A stretch of DNA of 64,000 nt from Psychrobacter sp. JCM 18900 (GCF_904846625.1 NZ_CAJHBL010000002.1:434001-498000), one strand, 5' to 3'; positions 36,279 to 48,257 are shown, counted from the first letter of the stretch. Notes: generated by a model from the letters alone, not told the origin. Numbers and translations are program-made.

Positions 36279-37742
36279 CTAAGATGAGCAACTAATAGGC
36301 ATCTGCGGTGTATCAGGCGCGGGCGCACTGCTATCTAAATCATTAGCAATATCTTGCACGCTATAAGGGTTGGCTAGTAAACGGAATACCCGGTCAACTT
36401 CTTCAAACTGGCCTTGCTCTGCGGCAGTAATTGCTCGCTGCGCCATGCTATTACGAAGGACGTAGATAGGGTTATTTGTCTGCATGTCGTTAACTACCTG
36501 CTCAATTGGCAGCTGCTCAATCTGTGCCAGATAACGTGTTGACCAGTCTTGCCATACTTGCTGCGCATCAGCGCTTAATTCAGTGGTCATAGTAGCCAGC
36601 AGCTTTTGCTCATAAGGATGATCTGCTGGTGCGACCAAACCGAGTAGGGCGCGGAAGCTATTGGTATAATCGAGCAAATTGTCTTCTAATAGTGTTAACC
36701 ATTCAAAGGCCAAACTGAGGCTTTCTCTTTGATGCGGTAGGCCAAGCTTGCGGCACAGACCTTGCTGATAGTGCTGCATAAAGGTTGCTTCATAAGGTGC
36801 TAAGCAATCAGCAAGCGTCTCACGAGTGACGCCTTCTAGACGCATAAAGTGTGGCAGCCAAACGTTTAGGTTCCAATGCCCGATAGCAGGCTGATTCTGA
36901 TAAGCATAGCGACCCGTATGGTCTGAGTGATTATTAATCCATGCAGGATTAAAGCGCTCCATAAAGCCAAACGGCCCGAAGTCTAAAGTACTGCCTGTGA
37001 TAGATAAGTTATCAGTGTTCATCACACCATGAGCAAAGCCAATCAATTGCCAATCAGCAATCATACGCGCCGTACGCTCGACCACTGCGGTCAAGAAAGC
37101 CAAGACAGGCGTTTCGCTATCGCGGCATTCTGGATAATAAGTGTCAATCATATAGTCGGTGAACTCACCCAGTACATCAGGGGCAAAGCTGGCAATCCAT
37201 TCGACATGACCGAGACGAATATGACTGTCTGCCACACGCATCAACGCTGCACCTGCTTCGATACGCTCACGGCGCACTCTCGTATCAGATACCACAAACC
37301 CCAAAGCGTTAGACGAAGGGATGCCAAGCTGGGTCAATGCATGACCGCACAGGTACTCGCGAATAGTACTACGTAATACTGCGCGTCCATCACCCATGCG
37401 TGAGTAGGGCGTCAAACCAGCACCTTTAAGATGCAAGTCTTGTGGCTGTCCATCATTATCGAGTACCTGCGCCATTAGCAAGCCGCGTCCGTCGCCCAAT
37501 TGCCCAGCCCATTGTCCAAATTGGTGACCGGCATAGGCCATCGATAATGGTTTAAAGTCAGCTGGCACGTATTGACCGCCCAATATCTCAACCCAATTGG
37601 TCATCAGGTCCTCGTCGTTTGTCCAGCCTAACTGCTGAGCAACTTGAGTGTTGAAGTGACCGACACGAGGATTGTCTAGTGGCGTCGGTGGCTGCTCATG
37701 ATAAAGGCGCGTGTCTAGGTTGACGTAAGTGTTTTGATAACG
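36279..37742 (-). CDS. selO: SelO/YdiU-family protein AMPylase
   Basis: The protein of about 487 residues has the SelO pseudokinase hallmarks. AYAGHQFGQWAGQLGDGRGLLMAQ forms the nucleotide loop, and DLHLKGAGLTPYSRMGDGRAVLRSTIREYL, GFAHGVMNTDNLSITGSTLDFGPFGFME and YQNQPAIGHWNLN follow. SelO transfers AMP from ATP to Ser/Thr/Tyr of client proteins in the redox stress response. The C terminus ends CSS, as in non-selenocysteine bacterial homologues where the penultimate Sec is replaced. The chosen ATG (MRYQNTYVN) has ggaaac upstream; another ATG six codons earlier is possible. Confidence 0.92.
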   Translation of the reverse strand, partial: RYQNTYVNLDTRLYHEQPPTPLDNPRVGHFNTQVAQQLGWTNDEDLMTNWVEILGGQYVPADFKPLSMAYAGHQFGQWAGQLGDGRGLLMAQVLDNDGQPQDLHLKGAGLTPYSRMGDGRAVLRSTIREYLCGHALTQLGIPSSNALGFVVSDTRVRRERIEAGAALMRVADSHIRLGHVEWIASFAPDVLGEFTDYMIDTYYPECRDSETPVLAFLTAVVERTARMIADWQLIGFAHGVMNTDNLSITGSTLDFGPFGFMERFNPAWINNHSDHTGRYAYQNQPAIGHWNLNVWLPHFMRLEGVTRETLADCLAPYEATFMQHYQQGLCRKLGLPHQRESLSLAFEWLTLLEDNLLDYTNSFRALLGLVAPADHPYEQKLLATMTTELSADAQQVWQDWSTRYLAQIEQLPIEQVVNDMQTNNPIYVLRNSMAQRAITAAEQGQFEEVDRVFRLLANPYSVQDIANDLDSSAPAPDTPQMPISCSS

Positions 37743-38008
37743 CATACAGGCCGTTTCCATTAAAATATAAAAGTGAGAATGTCACTATAGCATAGCTCTC
37801 ATATGGCATCGTTGCACTCTGTCCGTCTCTTGTAATATCTGACCAAAAAACAAAATTATCGGTCTTTAATTAACTGAATATGATGGATGAGATGGTTATT
37901 GTTTTTGGATTAGAGAAAGCAATGGTTCAGCCAAAGTATTTGACCATTTATTATGATAATAAGGTCATTAGAAGTAGCTAAAATGACATAAGCAATAAAT
38001 TATAAGCA

Positions 38009-38042
38009 AAAAAATCCCCCTATCTAGGACGGATAGGGGGAT
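38009..38042 (-). terminator. Terminator after the desaturase gene
   Basis: The arms atccccctatc / gatagggggat have a 7-base loop and a T run on the minus strand, 39 bp after the desaturase stop. The rest of 37743-38080 is AT-rich and contains no gene I can support. Confidence 0.85.
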
Positions 38043-38080
38043 GGAGAAGCTTCAAAATTATAAAACAAATCAAAGGTTAA

Positions 38081-39484
38081 TTAAGCCGCTTTTTCATTCG
38101 CGCCAATAGAGCGGAAAGCGGTTTTTAGATTGCTGTTATGCTCAAGGATTTTCTGTTCGATTTTGGCATAATCATGCTTTAACTTATCATCAACTTCATG
38201 CAAACGATCAGCAAACTCTGTCTTCTTAAGCTCGATAGTTTTTGCTTTTAGTGCTTGCCATTCTTCAACAGTCTGCGTAAAGGCATCATATTCAAACTTA
38301 ATACGGTCTTGGAAACTCTTCATCGCATGAGGAAGATCAATGCCGCTTACTGCTGCTGTATCGATTTGCTGCTGAGCTTTCTTAAACTGCATTTGTACTT
38401 CTGCATGCTTGATAGTCGTATCATCAACGGTACGCAACTCAGAAGTCAAACCAAGTTTTGATAAACCAGCGATTAACCATTTGGTTGGGTCATATTGCCA
38501 CCATTTCACGCCATTACGATAGTCGTATTGGAAGAAGTGATGATAGTTATGATAACCCTCACCCCACGTAAAGATAGCCAAGAAGAAGTTATCACGAGCA
38601 CTGTTGGTATCTGTATAAGGACGTGTACCAAACATATGGCAGAACGAGTTGATAAAGAACGTAAAGTGATGCGTCAATACCAAACGTAGTAGGCCTGCGA
38701 TAACCAACGTACCCCAAACATCACCAAGCAACCAACCGATAGCGGCAACCATACCAACGTTCATGGCAACTACCCATAGACCGTAGTATTTATGCTGAAT
38801 CTGTAAGACTCTATCTTTAGTCAAATCAGGAATGTTTTTGTAGTCGAACTTGCCGCTAGGGTAGTTACGTAGCATCCAGCCAATATGACTGAACCAAAAT
38901 CCACGCTGTGCTGAATACGGATCATCCAAACGATCATCTACATGACGATGGTGAGTACGGTGACCAGAAACCCAATCAAACGCAGAACCCTGTACCGCTA
39001 GGGTAGAACCAAGCAATAAAAAGTTTCTGACAATTGGATGCGCTTTATAAGCACGATGCGCCATTAGACGATGGTAACCTGCCGTAATACTGATACCAGT
39101 CCATACCATAAAGGCACCAAATACACCCCAAACAGGTGCGCTCACTTCATGAGTGAACAAGTACCATGGCGTAATGATAGCAGCAGCAATCGGCGTCGCC
39201 ACCAAAATAGTTGCCGGAATCCAGTTGATCGGTGCTTTGGTAAATTCAAACTCGCGCATATCAATGCTTTGCTCTTGCGCAGAAAGATCCGCTTGCTCAG
39301 AAGCTTTAGCATAATTGCGTTTGGCAACAGGCTGCTCATCAAGCGCCATTTGCGCTTTTTTCTCATCAAAACGAGTTTTAAAACGCGTTACTTGAGTGCT
39401 GGCGGTTTTTACAAGCGTGTCACCAGATTTGATAGCGAAACGTAAGCCTTTAAGCGGTAAGCCAAGTGCTTTTTTTGCAATCAT
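38081..39484 (-). CDS. Membrane acyl-lipid/acyl-CoA delta-9-type fatty acid desaturase
   Basis: The 467-residue di-iron desaturase has three His boxes: HRLMAH (138-143), HRTHHRH (175-181) and EGYHNYHHFF further on, with four hydrophobic membrane segments between them. It introduces a double bond into saturated acyl chains, keeping membranes fluid in the cold. It is longer than typical bacterial desaturases (about 300-400). There is a charged N-terminal extension of about 85 residues and a Lys/Glu-rich helical C-terminal tail of about 110 residues with coiled-coil character (QDRIKFEYDAFTQTVEEWQ; DDKLKHDYAKIEQKILEH). An aggga ribosome site precedes the ATG; monocistronic. Confidence 0.92.
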   Translation of the reverse strand: MIAKKALGLPLKGLRFAIKSGDTLVKTASTQVTRFKTRFDEKKAQMALDEQPVAKRNYAKASEQADLSAQEQSIDMREFEFTKAPINWIPATILVATPIAAAIITPWYLFTHEVSAPVWGVFGAFMVWTGISITAGYHRLMAHRAYKAHPIVRNFLLLGSTLAVQGSAFDWVSGHRTHHRHVDDRLDDPYSAQRGFWFSHIGWMLRNYPSGKFDYKNIPDLTKDRVLQIQHKYYGLWVVAMNVGMVAAIGWLLGDVWGTLVIAGLLRLVLTHHFTFFINSFCHMFGTRPYTDTNSARDNFFLAIFTWGEGYHNYHHFFQYDYRNGVKWWQYDPTKWLIAGLSKLGLTSELRTVDDTTIKHAEVQMQFKKAQQQIDTAAVSGIDLPHAMKSFQDRIKFEYDAFTQTVEEWQALKAKTIELKKTEFADRLHEVDDKLKHDYAKIEQKILEHNSNLKTAFRSIGANEKAA

Positions 39485-39730
39485 ATAATATCCCTAACGG
39501 TATTAATTTAAGCCACCATAGTACCTTAAAATGCGTGTAAAGTGAACACTTATACACTATAAAAATATTGCTAAATAACAATAACTTGTATGGATTATAG
39601 AATGTATTGGTCAAAAATACGAGTGACTTATCAGACATGAAGGAGAAGTGTAACAATGAGGGTAGATATGTAGGAAAGAATGCGTTTATCGAAAAAGTGA
39701 TTAAATATCAAAAAAGTACAGTTAAGTCAG

Positions 39731-40459
39731 TTAAGGCAACAGCAAATGACTTGGAAAATCCGTAATGATGACATCGGTTTCCCATTTTATGAGCTGTTCA
39801 ATGGTGGGAATATCATTAACCGTCCAAGCACTTACTGGCAATCCGTAACGGTGGCTATGCTTGATGACAGCTTGGGTCAAAAGCGGATAATGAATACCCA
39901 GTTGAATACAACCGAGTTGCAATGCGGTATTGGTTGCGCTTGCCAACGCTTCTGGCGTACGAATAAGCAAGCCGCGAGGCATATGAGATAATAGTTTGTG
40001 ACGTTGCAAACGGTTGTGTAGCTCGACATCGAAGCTCGTCAATACAACTGGTAAGCTGGCAAGAGGTGTATCAATAAATGCCTGCCGAAGCGCTGCAATC
40101 AATACTGCGTAGTTGGTACGGCTATGCGTCTTAATTTCAAGCTCAATAACGTTAAACCCACTAAGCGCAGGTGCTATGCTTGCCAATGTCATAATAGGTT
40201 GACCAAACTGCAACTGGCATTGAATCTCAGTCAGTTTTAACTGGTCAATACGTGATTGCCGACCGCACATACGCTCTAGATCGTCATCGTGGAATACGAT
40301 TAAGTGACCGTCAGCGTTTAGTTGTATATCAAATTCTACGCCTGCTAAGCCTCTTGACTTGAGGTCTTGAGAGTATTGAAAGCCTGAAAAGGTATTTTCT
40401 AACGCCTCACCGCGTGCGCCTCGATGACCTAATAACAACGTATCTCTAAAATTTATCAT
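39731..40459 (-). CDS. Glycerophosphodiester phosphodiesterase
   Basis: The 242-residue GDPD-family TIM barrel carries LGHRGARGEALENTFSGF (catalytic His, Arg and Glu), VEFDIQLNADGHLIVFHDDDLERM (metal Glu/Asp and second catalytic His), a central FNVIELEIKTH and late VSAWTVND. It hydrolyses glycerophosphodiesters to glycerol-3-phosphate and an alcohol. No signal peptide is seen, so it is cytoplasmic like UgpQ. The ATG at 40459 is preferred to a TTG three codons earlier. It stands alone. Confidence 0.9.
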   Translation of the reverse strand: MINFRDTLLLGHRGARGEALENTFSGFQYSQDLKSRGLAGVEFDIQLNADGHLIVFHDDDLERMCGRQSRIDQLKLTEIQCQLQFGQPIMTLASIAPALSGFNVIELEIKTHSRTNYAVLIAALRQAFIDTPLASLPVVLTSFDVELHNRLQRHKLLSHMPRGLLIRTPEALASATNTALQLGCIQLGIHYPLLTQAVIKHSHRYGLPVSAWTVNDIPTIEQLIKWETDVIITDFPSHLLLP

Positions 40460-40789
40460 ATGCACCAATTATCGATGATTTTTATGCCCAATCATATAGC
40501 GTCATATCCATGACGTCTAACAAAAACTGCGATGCAATCCGTACTTTTTTAAATATGACTTTTTAGAGTCCAAATCTGCGAATGTTTGTTATGTTTTTGC
40601 AACCAAACGCAGGTTTTTTCCATAGTGAGGGGCACTATTTGTATATCCATGGGATACACTAATGACCATTTGATTTAAACACCGTATAATGATGTGGTTT
40701 TCATATCTGTAGCAGCTAGCGTTGCATTTGAATGTTGAACACTGTCAGTCAGTGGCGGTACGAACCTGTAAATTGGGAGTAGAGTTAGT
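40460..40789. other. Divergent promoter region of the GDPD and lipoprotein genes
   Basis: These 330 bp separate two divergently transcribed genes. A weak imperfect hairpin (ctgcg...cgcag followed by T residues, about 40576-40619) is present but no gene ends here. No RNA gene or operator is recognised. Confidence 0.35.
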
Positions 40790-41728
40790 ATGAGCGTAGC
40801 AAATATAAGTTTGAGCAAGTGGCATAAAGTTGCTGGGATTGGATTGGTATGTGGTTTGGCGCTTGCAGGCTGTGATCGCTCAGATAAAGAAGACACTACT
40901 GAGCAGGCAGAGCTAACAGAACAAGAGACTGTCGACGCTGAAAATAGCGTTGCACCTGCGATCAGCTGTGATGATCCTATGGTGCAAGATCGCCTTAAGT
41001 CAGCTCTAAAAAATACGCTCAATCAACAAGCACAGTCATTGGCTGCCAACTATGCAAATGATGCTGAAATCAGTTTAGCCAATGGTGTGGTTAGCGAAAA
41101 AACCAATGGCGTTGTCATTGATGTCCAAAACGCTGCCATCTTGCAACAAGCCAATGAGAACGGCATGACCACTTGTCAAGCCAGTGTCAGCATGACGCTA
41201 CCCAGTGAAGACTTGTATCAAGCCAGTCAGGTACAAGCGGCCAATAATCAGCCAAGTCTACAATCGCGTTTAGCGCAAGACAATATCCGTATCAATAACA
41301 ATATGCTCGTTGATGACGCGTTTACTTACATCGTCGGGACTCAAGGCGGTCAAGTGCGTACGCGTATTGCGGGTCAGCCTGCTTTGATTACTGTTGTTGC
41401 AGATGTAATGGCAGGTTCTGTATTTAAAACTGCAATGGATGAGCAACGTGCCCAACGTGCTGCTGAGCGCCGTGCAACGCAGAACAACGATACGACTCAA
41501 ACAGCCCCAATCCGTCAGCCACGAACTGTAACGCCAGTTGAGCCAATTCGTCCAACTGAACCTACGCCGCCGCCAACCATCAATAAGCCTGCTGAAAGTC
41601 AGAGCAGTTCGACTGCAAACACTCAAGCAGCTGCTGTTGAGCCTAGTAAGCCTGCCACGCCAAAAGCCGTACCTAAAGATGAAACCATCGATATGGTTAT
41701 CATTGAAGACAACAGCGCGACTTATTAA
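40790..41728 (+). CDS. Predicted lipoprotein with Pro-rich C-terminus
   Basis: The 312-residue protein has a lipobox LAGC (Cys near residue 29) after a hydrophobic stretch, then an acidic Glu/Thr-rich linker. A domain of about 150 residues follows (VQDRLKSALKNTLNQQAQ; CQASVSMTLPSEDLYQAS; DDAFTYIVGTQGGQVRTRIAG). The tail is rich in Pro, Thr and Ala (PVEPIRPTEPTPPPTINKP). It is probably anchored in the outer or inner membrane, with the tail spanning toward peptidoglycan or a partner. The family is not identified. A gggag site precedes the ATG, and a bidirectional terminator follows. Confidence 0.8.
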   Translation: MSVANISLSKWHKVAGIGLVCGLALAGCDRSDKEDTTEQAELTEQETVDAENSVAPAISCDDPMVQDRLKSALKNTLNQQAQSLAANYANDAEISLANGVVSEKTNGVVIDVQNAAILQQANENGMTTCQASVSMTLPSEDLYQASQVQAANNQPSLQSRLAQDNIRINNNMLVDDAFTYIVGTQGGQVRTRIAGQPALITVVADVMAGSVFKTAMDEQRAQRAAERRATQNNDTTQTAPIRQPRTVTPVEPIRPTEPTPPPTINKPAESQSSSTANTQAAAVEPSKPATPKAVPKDETIDMVIIEDNSATY

Positions 41729-41786
41729 TTTATCATTGTAGTAAGAGATAGCGATTTCTAGTAAGCTGAATTGCTATCGCTCAATA

Positions 41787-41822
41787 ATAAAAACCCCGCA
41801 ACAATTATGTCGCGGGGTTTTT
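41787..41822. terminator. Bidirectional terminator between the lipoprotein and cobalamin adenosyltransferase genes
   Basis: The stem aaaccccgc / gcggggttt has A runs before and T runs after. The genes on both sides converge on it. Confidence 0.85.
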
Positions 41823-41867
41823 AGTGTTTAAGTGTTTAAGTATTTATTGCTAAATACTTAGTTTGTA

Positions 41868-42464
41868 TTATTGACTGTCAGTGAACGTTTTCAAGGCTTG
41901 ACTGTCCCACAACACCTCAGAGATTTTTTCTGGATCTGTACAAAAGCGTGCAGCAACAAACAGCCAATCGGATAAGCGATTGATAAAGCTGACAGCAGTA
42001 CGACGAATCGCTTGTGGACGCTGCTGTTGCAATATCACAGCTTGACGTTCAGCGCGGCGGCACACACTACGCGCCACGTGTAACTGACTGACCAATATAG
42101 AACCTGTCGGCAAAATAAAGTCTTTTAGCGGTAGCAATGTGGCATTCATCATATCTATTTGCTGCTCTAACCATTCAATATGAGTGGCATTAACCCCTTC
42201 ATACTCTGGCATAGCAAGCTCGCCGCCTATATTGAATAACAAGTGCTGAATGATGACCAAGGCTTCAGAGAACTCTTTCTCTATAGATTGCCCTTTATTG
42301 TGCTTTAGTTGCGCACGTACCAAGCCAACATGCGAATTGAGTTCGTCGATGTCACCCATGACGCTAAATAGATCGTCCGCTTTACTAAGGCGGCTGCCAT
42401 CAGCCATACCAGTGCTGCCGTCATCTCCAGTACGTGTGTATATTTTGCTTAAGCGATTGCCCAT
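41868..42464 (-). CDS. PduO-type cob(I)alamin adenosyltransferase
   Basis: The 198-residue protein has the ATP-binding N-terminus KIYTRTGDDGSTGMADGSRLSKAD, then GDIDELNSHVGLVRAQL and the C-terminal signature ILPTGSILVSQLHVARSVCRRAERQAV with SFINRLSDWLFVAAR. It transfers the adenosyl group of ATP to cob(I)alamin, making coenzyme B12. No other cobalamin gene is in the window, so it probably works in salvage for a B12-dependent enzyme encoded elsewhere. An aagga site precedes the ATG. Confidence 0.92.
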   Translation of the reverse strand: MGNRLSKIYTRTGDDGSTGMADGSRLSKADDLFSVMGDIDELNSHVGLVRAQLKHNKGQSIEKEFSEALVIIQHLLFNIGGELAMPEYEGVNATHIEWLEQQIDMMNATLLPLKDFILPTGSILVSQLHVARSVCRRAERQAVILQQQRPQAIRRTAVSFINRLSDWLFVAARFCTDPEKISEVLWDSQALKTFTDSQ

Positions 42465-42695
42465 CTCTACATCCTTAACGGTTTTTATGATTGAATAGCG
42501 TTAGTTGCACGCTCATTGTAGTATTTTACGCCTGTTTTCGCTAAGATAATGGGTTACGTTTTATATCACGACGTTTTTGGTCTGAATTTTTTATTTTCTG
42601 GATTTATAGTTACAGTCGTTGGTATGGCTTATTCATACACGGCGGCTGAGATTTCCCATTTCTCTATTTTATTCACGTTACAAGGCTTTTTTACT

Positions 42696-44156
42696 ATGAC
42701 CACACCACTTGCAGATGCGATGTCCCAACTTGCCATTTACGATTCATTGACTGGCAGAAAACGTCAGTTTGTACCACTTAAATCAGGGCAGGTTGGTATG
42801 TATGTATGCGGCATGACCGTTTATGACTATTGTCATATTGGTCATGCGCGAGTGATGGTCGGTTTTGATATGGCCGTTCGTTGGTTGGTACGTTTGGGTT
42901 ACGACGTGAACTATGTACGTAATATCACTGATATCGATGATAAAATCATTGCCCGTGCCGCTGAAAACGGTGAAGAGATTGGTACATTGACGCAGCGTTT
43001 TATTGAAGCGATGCATGAAGACGCAACAGCCCTTGGTTGTGAGATGCCAAATGCTGAGCCACGTGCGACCGATCATATCGATGATATGCAGAATATGATT
43101 GAGACGTTAGTCACTGGCAACTATGCGTATGCAGGCGACAACGGTGACGTCTACTATGCTGTTGATAGCTTTGACGGTTATGGTAAATTATCTAAGCGCA
43201 ATCTGGACGATATGCAGGCAGGTTCGCGAGTCGAAGTTGAGAATGATAAACGCAATCCATTTGACTTTGTACTATGGAAAGCGGCAAAACCTGACGAGCC
43301 GCAGTGGGCATCGCCATGGGGTCAAGGGCGTCCAGGCTGGCATATTGAATGTTCAGCGATGTCGACTAAGTGCTTGGGTAGCACCTTTGATATTCATGGC
43401 GGTGGTCATGACTTACAGTTCCCGCATCATGAAAACGAAATCGCGCAGTCTGAGGCAGCAACTGGTTGTGAGTATGCACGCAACTGGATGCATGTTGGTT
43501 TTATCAATGTCGATGGCGAAAAAATGTCTAAATCATTAGGCAACTTTTTTACCATTCGCGATGTCATGGCGAAGTACTTACCTGAAACGGTGCGTTTTTT
43601 CTTATTATCGAGCCATTACCGCAGCCAAGTTAACTTCTCTGATAGCGCATTAGATGAAGCGCATAATAGCCTAAGCAGACTGTATAATGCACTAAAATTG
43701 GCTGAGCAGCAAAAAGGACAAACAATCGTAATCAATGAAGACTTAGTGACTGAAGCTTATAATAGCGCGGTTGGTCAAGACTTCATCAAGGCGATGAATG
43801 ACGATTTTAATAGCTCGACGGCTATCAGCGTCTTATTCGGATTGGCACGTGATATCAATAAAGCAATCAAAGCGGAAGACGTCGATACCGCATGGCAATT
43901 AGCCCAGCAACTAAAAGCATTGGCGCAAGTATTAAATATTTTACAGCAGCCAGTGCAGCAGTTTTTGCAAGCAGTGACTGGTGATCAGGCAGAAGATGGT
44001 CTAACGGATGCCGTTATTGATAATTTAATCATCGAACGTGCAGAGTCTAAAGCCAACAAAAACTTTGCTCGTGCTGATGAGATACGTGAGCAACTAAAAG
44101 AGGCTGGTATTGAGCTCGAAGATAGCCGTGCTGGCACGACATGGCGCCGCGCTTAA
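42696..44156 (+). CDS. cysS: Cysteinyl-tRNA synthetase
   Basis: The 486-residue class I synthetase has zinc-site Cys in [10 protein letters not shown], the HIGH sequence in CHIGHARVM, and [20 protein letters not shown] and [20 protein letters not shown] provide the further zinc ligands, and KMSKSLGN is the KMSKS loop. It charges tRNA-Cys. The frame is open 49 codons upstream, but [21 protein letters not shown] at 42696 is the natural N-terminus. The ribosome site is weak. Monocistronic, with a terminator 50 bp downstream. Confidence 0.96.
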   Translation: MTTPLADAMSQLAIYDSLTGRKRQFVPLKSGQVGMYVCGMTVYDYCHIGHARVMVGFDMAVRWLVRLGYDVNYVRNITDIDDKIIARAAENGEEIGTLTQRFIEAMHEDATALGCEMPNAEPRATDHIDDMQNMIETLVTGNYAYAGDNGDVYYAVDSFDGYGKLSKRNLDDMQAGSRVEVENDKRNPFDFVLWKAAKPDEPQWASPWGQGRPGWHIECSAMSTKCLGSTFDIHGGGHDLQFPHHENEIAQSEAATGCEYARNWMHVGFINVDGEKMSKSLGNFFTIRDVMAKYLPETVRFFLLSSHYRSQVNFSDSALDEAHNSLSRLYNALKLAEQQKGQTIVINEDLVTEAYNSAVGQDFIKAMNDDFNSSTAISVLFGLARDINKAIKAEDVDTAWQLAQQLKALAQVLNILQQPVQQFLQAVTGDQAEDGLTDAVIDNLIIERAESKANKNFARADEIREQLKEAGIELEDSRAGTTWRRA

Positions 44157-44207
44157 AATAATTTTTGCCGTTTATAGGGTAAATAGCTACAAATCTCGTA
44201 ATAAATT

Positions 44208-44234
44208 AAGTCAGCTTTAGGCTGGCTTTTTTTT
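44208..44234 (+). terminator. Terminator after cysS
   Basis: The stem aagtcagc / gctggctt includes G-U pairs and is followed by eight or more T. Confidence 0.75.
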
Positions 44235-44309
44235 GCTTACTGAATTAGGTTAAAGCAGCACCGATATATTTTTTATACTTTCCTTTTGTAGACTGATGGC
44301 TTTGAAAAC

Positions 44310-46295
44310 ATGAATACTCTTAAACACAACCCTATGGACAATCATTGTGCCGTTTTGCGCTCAGATGATAATCATCAAGTAGATGTAGAGAAAAGTCGTT
44401 TTAAAAGTCATGTGCTGCAAGTATTGTTGGGCTTTTTGATTGTCGCTATAAGTGTCATCTATTCACCTGTTTATGCAGCAAATAGTGAAAATGGACAGAG
44501 TACGAGCGAGCCGGAAAAACAAACGCCTAGTAAGCCTGATAGTTTTACTGAATATGCCGCACAGCAAGTCAATGCACTTAAAGATGAAAGTGTCAGTATT
44601 TCTGGTATTACTGAAGAGATCTTCGATCCTACTGAGCGTAACGCAGTAGAGCAGGCAGGCAGGCTACAAGGTGATACGGCACTGACCGGAGAATATAGTG
44701 AGAGCTACTATATACTCGATAAGCTAAATGCTGGGTTGCCGCCGTTATCTGAGCCACCTAATTTAGAAACGCCGCTTGCAGCCTTAGAGTTTTTTCAATC
44801 AGCGTTAATGAAGCAGCAGTATGATTTGGCCGCTTACGCGCTAAACATGAACTTGATTGATGAAAAAAGTCAACGTAGCCGTGCGCTTGATCTCACAAAG
44901 CGACTGGATTTCTTATTGTCTGAAAAAGAGCTCTATGTATTCGACGATATGCCAGATCGCCCCGATGGCTTAATTGAACCACCGCTTGGTAATAATAGCA
45001 GTGTCATGGGTATTGCTAGACGCTCTATTCAGCTTGGCTATGTTGATTATCGCGAGCGCCGTGTCCCTATCTATTTGCAGCGAGTGCGGGTAGGGGATCA
45101 AGCCCCTGTTTGGGTGTTTTCGGCGCAGACAGTAGGCAATATTGATAATCTCTATGAGCAGTATCATCCAGCTGAGTTTGAGCGTTATTTGCCCACTTGG
45201 TTAAAGCTAAAGTTTTTTGGGATTGCGCTATGGGAATTCTCAGCGCTGATATTGTTCTTTTTATTAACCATGGGTATGGGTTGGCTACTGAGTAAAGGTA
45301 CTGCAAAAATCATCAATCATTATATCGATGAAGAAAAATACAGCATGTATGTTGGCAGTACCAACGGCGTCGCAGATTTGGTTAGCAAACTGACAGTACC
45401 ATTAACCTTCACAATTAGTTTTTCACTCGTTTTTACCTTGGTTTCTGGTGGCTTTCCTTATTTAGATGCAGTCGCCTCATCTACTCGTCCATTGATTTGG
45501 ATTGGACTGGTATTTAGTACCATGTGGTTAGGCATTCGTATCATTAACTTTTTTGCCAATCGCTATCAAGACATGCAGATTGAGAATCTAGCTGCAGAGC
45601 ATTTTGATAAAGAACGTCGTCGCCGTACTTATGTATCGATATTCCGTCGTGTGTTTATTTTCGCGATGATTTTGGGAAGTTTCTGGATAGGTCTTAGTGA
45701 ATTCGCCAATATGGAAGGCCTTGGCAAGACATTACTGACTTCAGCGGGTATTGCAGGTGTGGTTATCGGTATTGCGGCACAGCCAATATTGGGGAATATC
45801 ATCGCTGGTGTACAGGTAGCAGTGACGCAGCCAGTACGGATTGGTGATAGTGTGATAGTGGATGGTAATTTTAGTACGGTCGAAGACCTGCGTTATACGT
45901 ATGCCGTGTTAAAAACATGGGATGAGCGTCGTTTGATCGTGCCGATGCGTGAGCTAATCACTGAACGAGTGGAGAACTGGTCGCATACGGAAGTACATCA
46001 GACCTGTCCTGTGTTTTTGTATATTGATTATGGCGCAGATATCGACGCTATCCGAGAGGCATTTATATCGATGGTCAAGGACAATAAGCTTTGGGATAAT
46101 AAAACAGAACCTGAAATGTACGTGGTGGACGTGACTGAGAATACCATTCAACTGCGCGGCGCTGTTTCATCGGTAGGGCCTATAGAGGCATGGACACTGG
46201 CCTGTGAGATACGGGAGCAAATGCTTGGTTATTTGCATGCACAGCAAAACAAGTATCTACCTACAGAGCGTTTTACGTTAACAAAAGACGACTAG
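44310..46295 (+). CDS. MscS-family mechanosensitive channel, large form
   Basis: The 661-residue inner-membrane protein has a hydrophobic N-terminal segment (about 36-53) that may be a signal or anchor. A periplasmic region follows, then several membrane helices (from about residue 307 onward). The MscS core contains the pore helix pattern GIAGVVIGIAAQPILGNIIAGV and the beta-domain RIGDSVIVDGNFSTVEDLRYTYAVLKTWDERRLIVPMREL. Such channels open under membrane tension and release solutes during osmotic downshock. The extra N-terminal portion resembles the larger YnaI/YbdG/Ynai-like relatives rather than the 286-residue MscS. Its trigger is unknown. Confidence 0.88.
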   Translation: MNTLKHNPMDNHCAVLRSDDNHQVDVEKSRFKSHVLQVLLGFLIVAISVIYSPVYAANSENGQSTSEPEKQTPSKPDSFTEYAAQQVNALKDESVSISGITEEIFDPTERNAVEQAGRLQGDTALTGEYSESYYILDKLNAGLPPLSEPPNLETPLAALEFFQSALMKQQYDLAAYALNMNLIDEKSQRSRALDLTKRLDFLLSEKELYVFDDMPDRPDGLIEPPLGNNSSVMGIARRSIQLGYVDYRERRVPIYLQRVRVGDQAPVWVFSAQTVGNIDNLYEQYHPAEFERYLPTWLKLKFFGIALWEFSALILFFLLTMGMGWLLSKGTAKIINHYIDEEKYSMYVGSTNGVADLVSKLTVPLTFTISFSLVFTLVSGGFPYLDAVASSTRPLIWIGLVFSTMWLGIRIINFFANRYQDMQIENLAAEHFDKERRRRTYVSIFRRVFIFAMILGSFWIGLSEFANMEGLGKTLLTSAGIAGVVIGIAAQPILGNIIAGVQVAVTQPVRIGDSVIVDGNFSTVEDLRYTYAVLKTWDERRLIVPMRELITERVENWSHTEVHQTCPVFLYIDYGADIDAIREAFISMVKDNKLWDNKTEPEMYVVDVTENTIQLRGAVSSVGPIEAWTLACEIREQMLGYLHAQQNKYLPTERFTLTKDD

Positions 46296-46554
46296 AAATT
46301 GGGAATAGCGATGAGCCTTGCGAGCCGGATTGTTTTCAAAAGGGAGCTATTAATGGTTTGAGATATGACTGACATCGATAAAGACGCACTTGTGTAAAAT
46401 AATCTGACAAATATAGTGTGTCAGCGAGGCGCTTATTTGTTATAATGTGGCGTTATTTTTATAGGATAACTGAGTGGTTGGCGATGAGTCGGCACTGTGC
46501 TTGCAGCTGCAATGATTGATACGCTTAACCCTGAGCTCCTACCCATCAAAATAA

Positions 46555-48045
<1,491 letters not shown>

Positions 48046-48130
48046 ATCGTTCCGTAAGACGCTTCACTTTTGTAGATTTACATCGTATTAGTGTTAGCTG
48101 AGACGTAAGGCTGCAGCGAGCTTAAGATAC

Positions 48131-48171
48131 AAACAGCCAACAATGCTATGTTATTGTTGGCTGTTTTTTTT
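48131..48171 (+). terminator. Terminator after guaB
   Basis: The perfect 14-bp stem aaacagccaacaat / attgttggctgttt is followed by T residues. Confidence 0.9.
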
Positions 48172-48257
48172 GTAAAATACAGAAACAGATTATTACAACA
48201 ATAGTATTGCCTGCGTATACGCTTGGCCTTTTATTTTTTTGACTTGAGGAACACATA

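Noticed and set aside
40576..40619. Terminator-like hairpin between divergent GDPD and lipoprotein genes
   Set aside because: The stem is imperfect and no gene ends in this region.
42549..42695. 49-codon N-terminal extension of cysS with a hydrophobic stretch
   Set aside because: Cysteinyl-tRNA synthetase is soluble and the conserved N-terminus begins at 42696; the upstream frame has no ribosome site.
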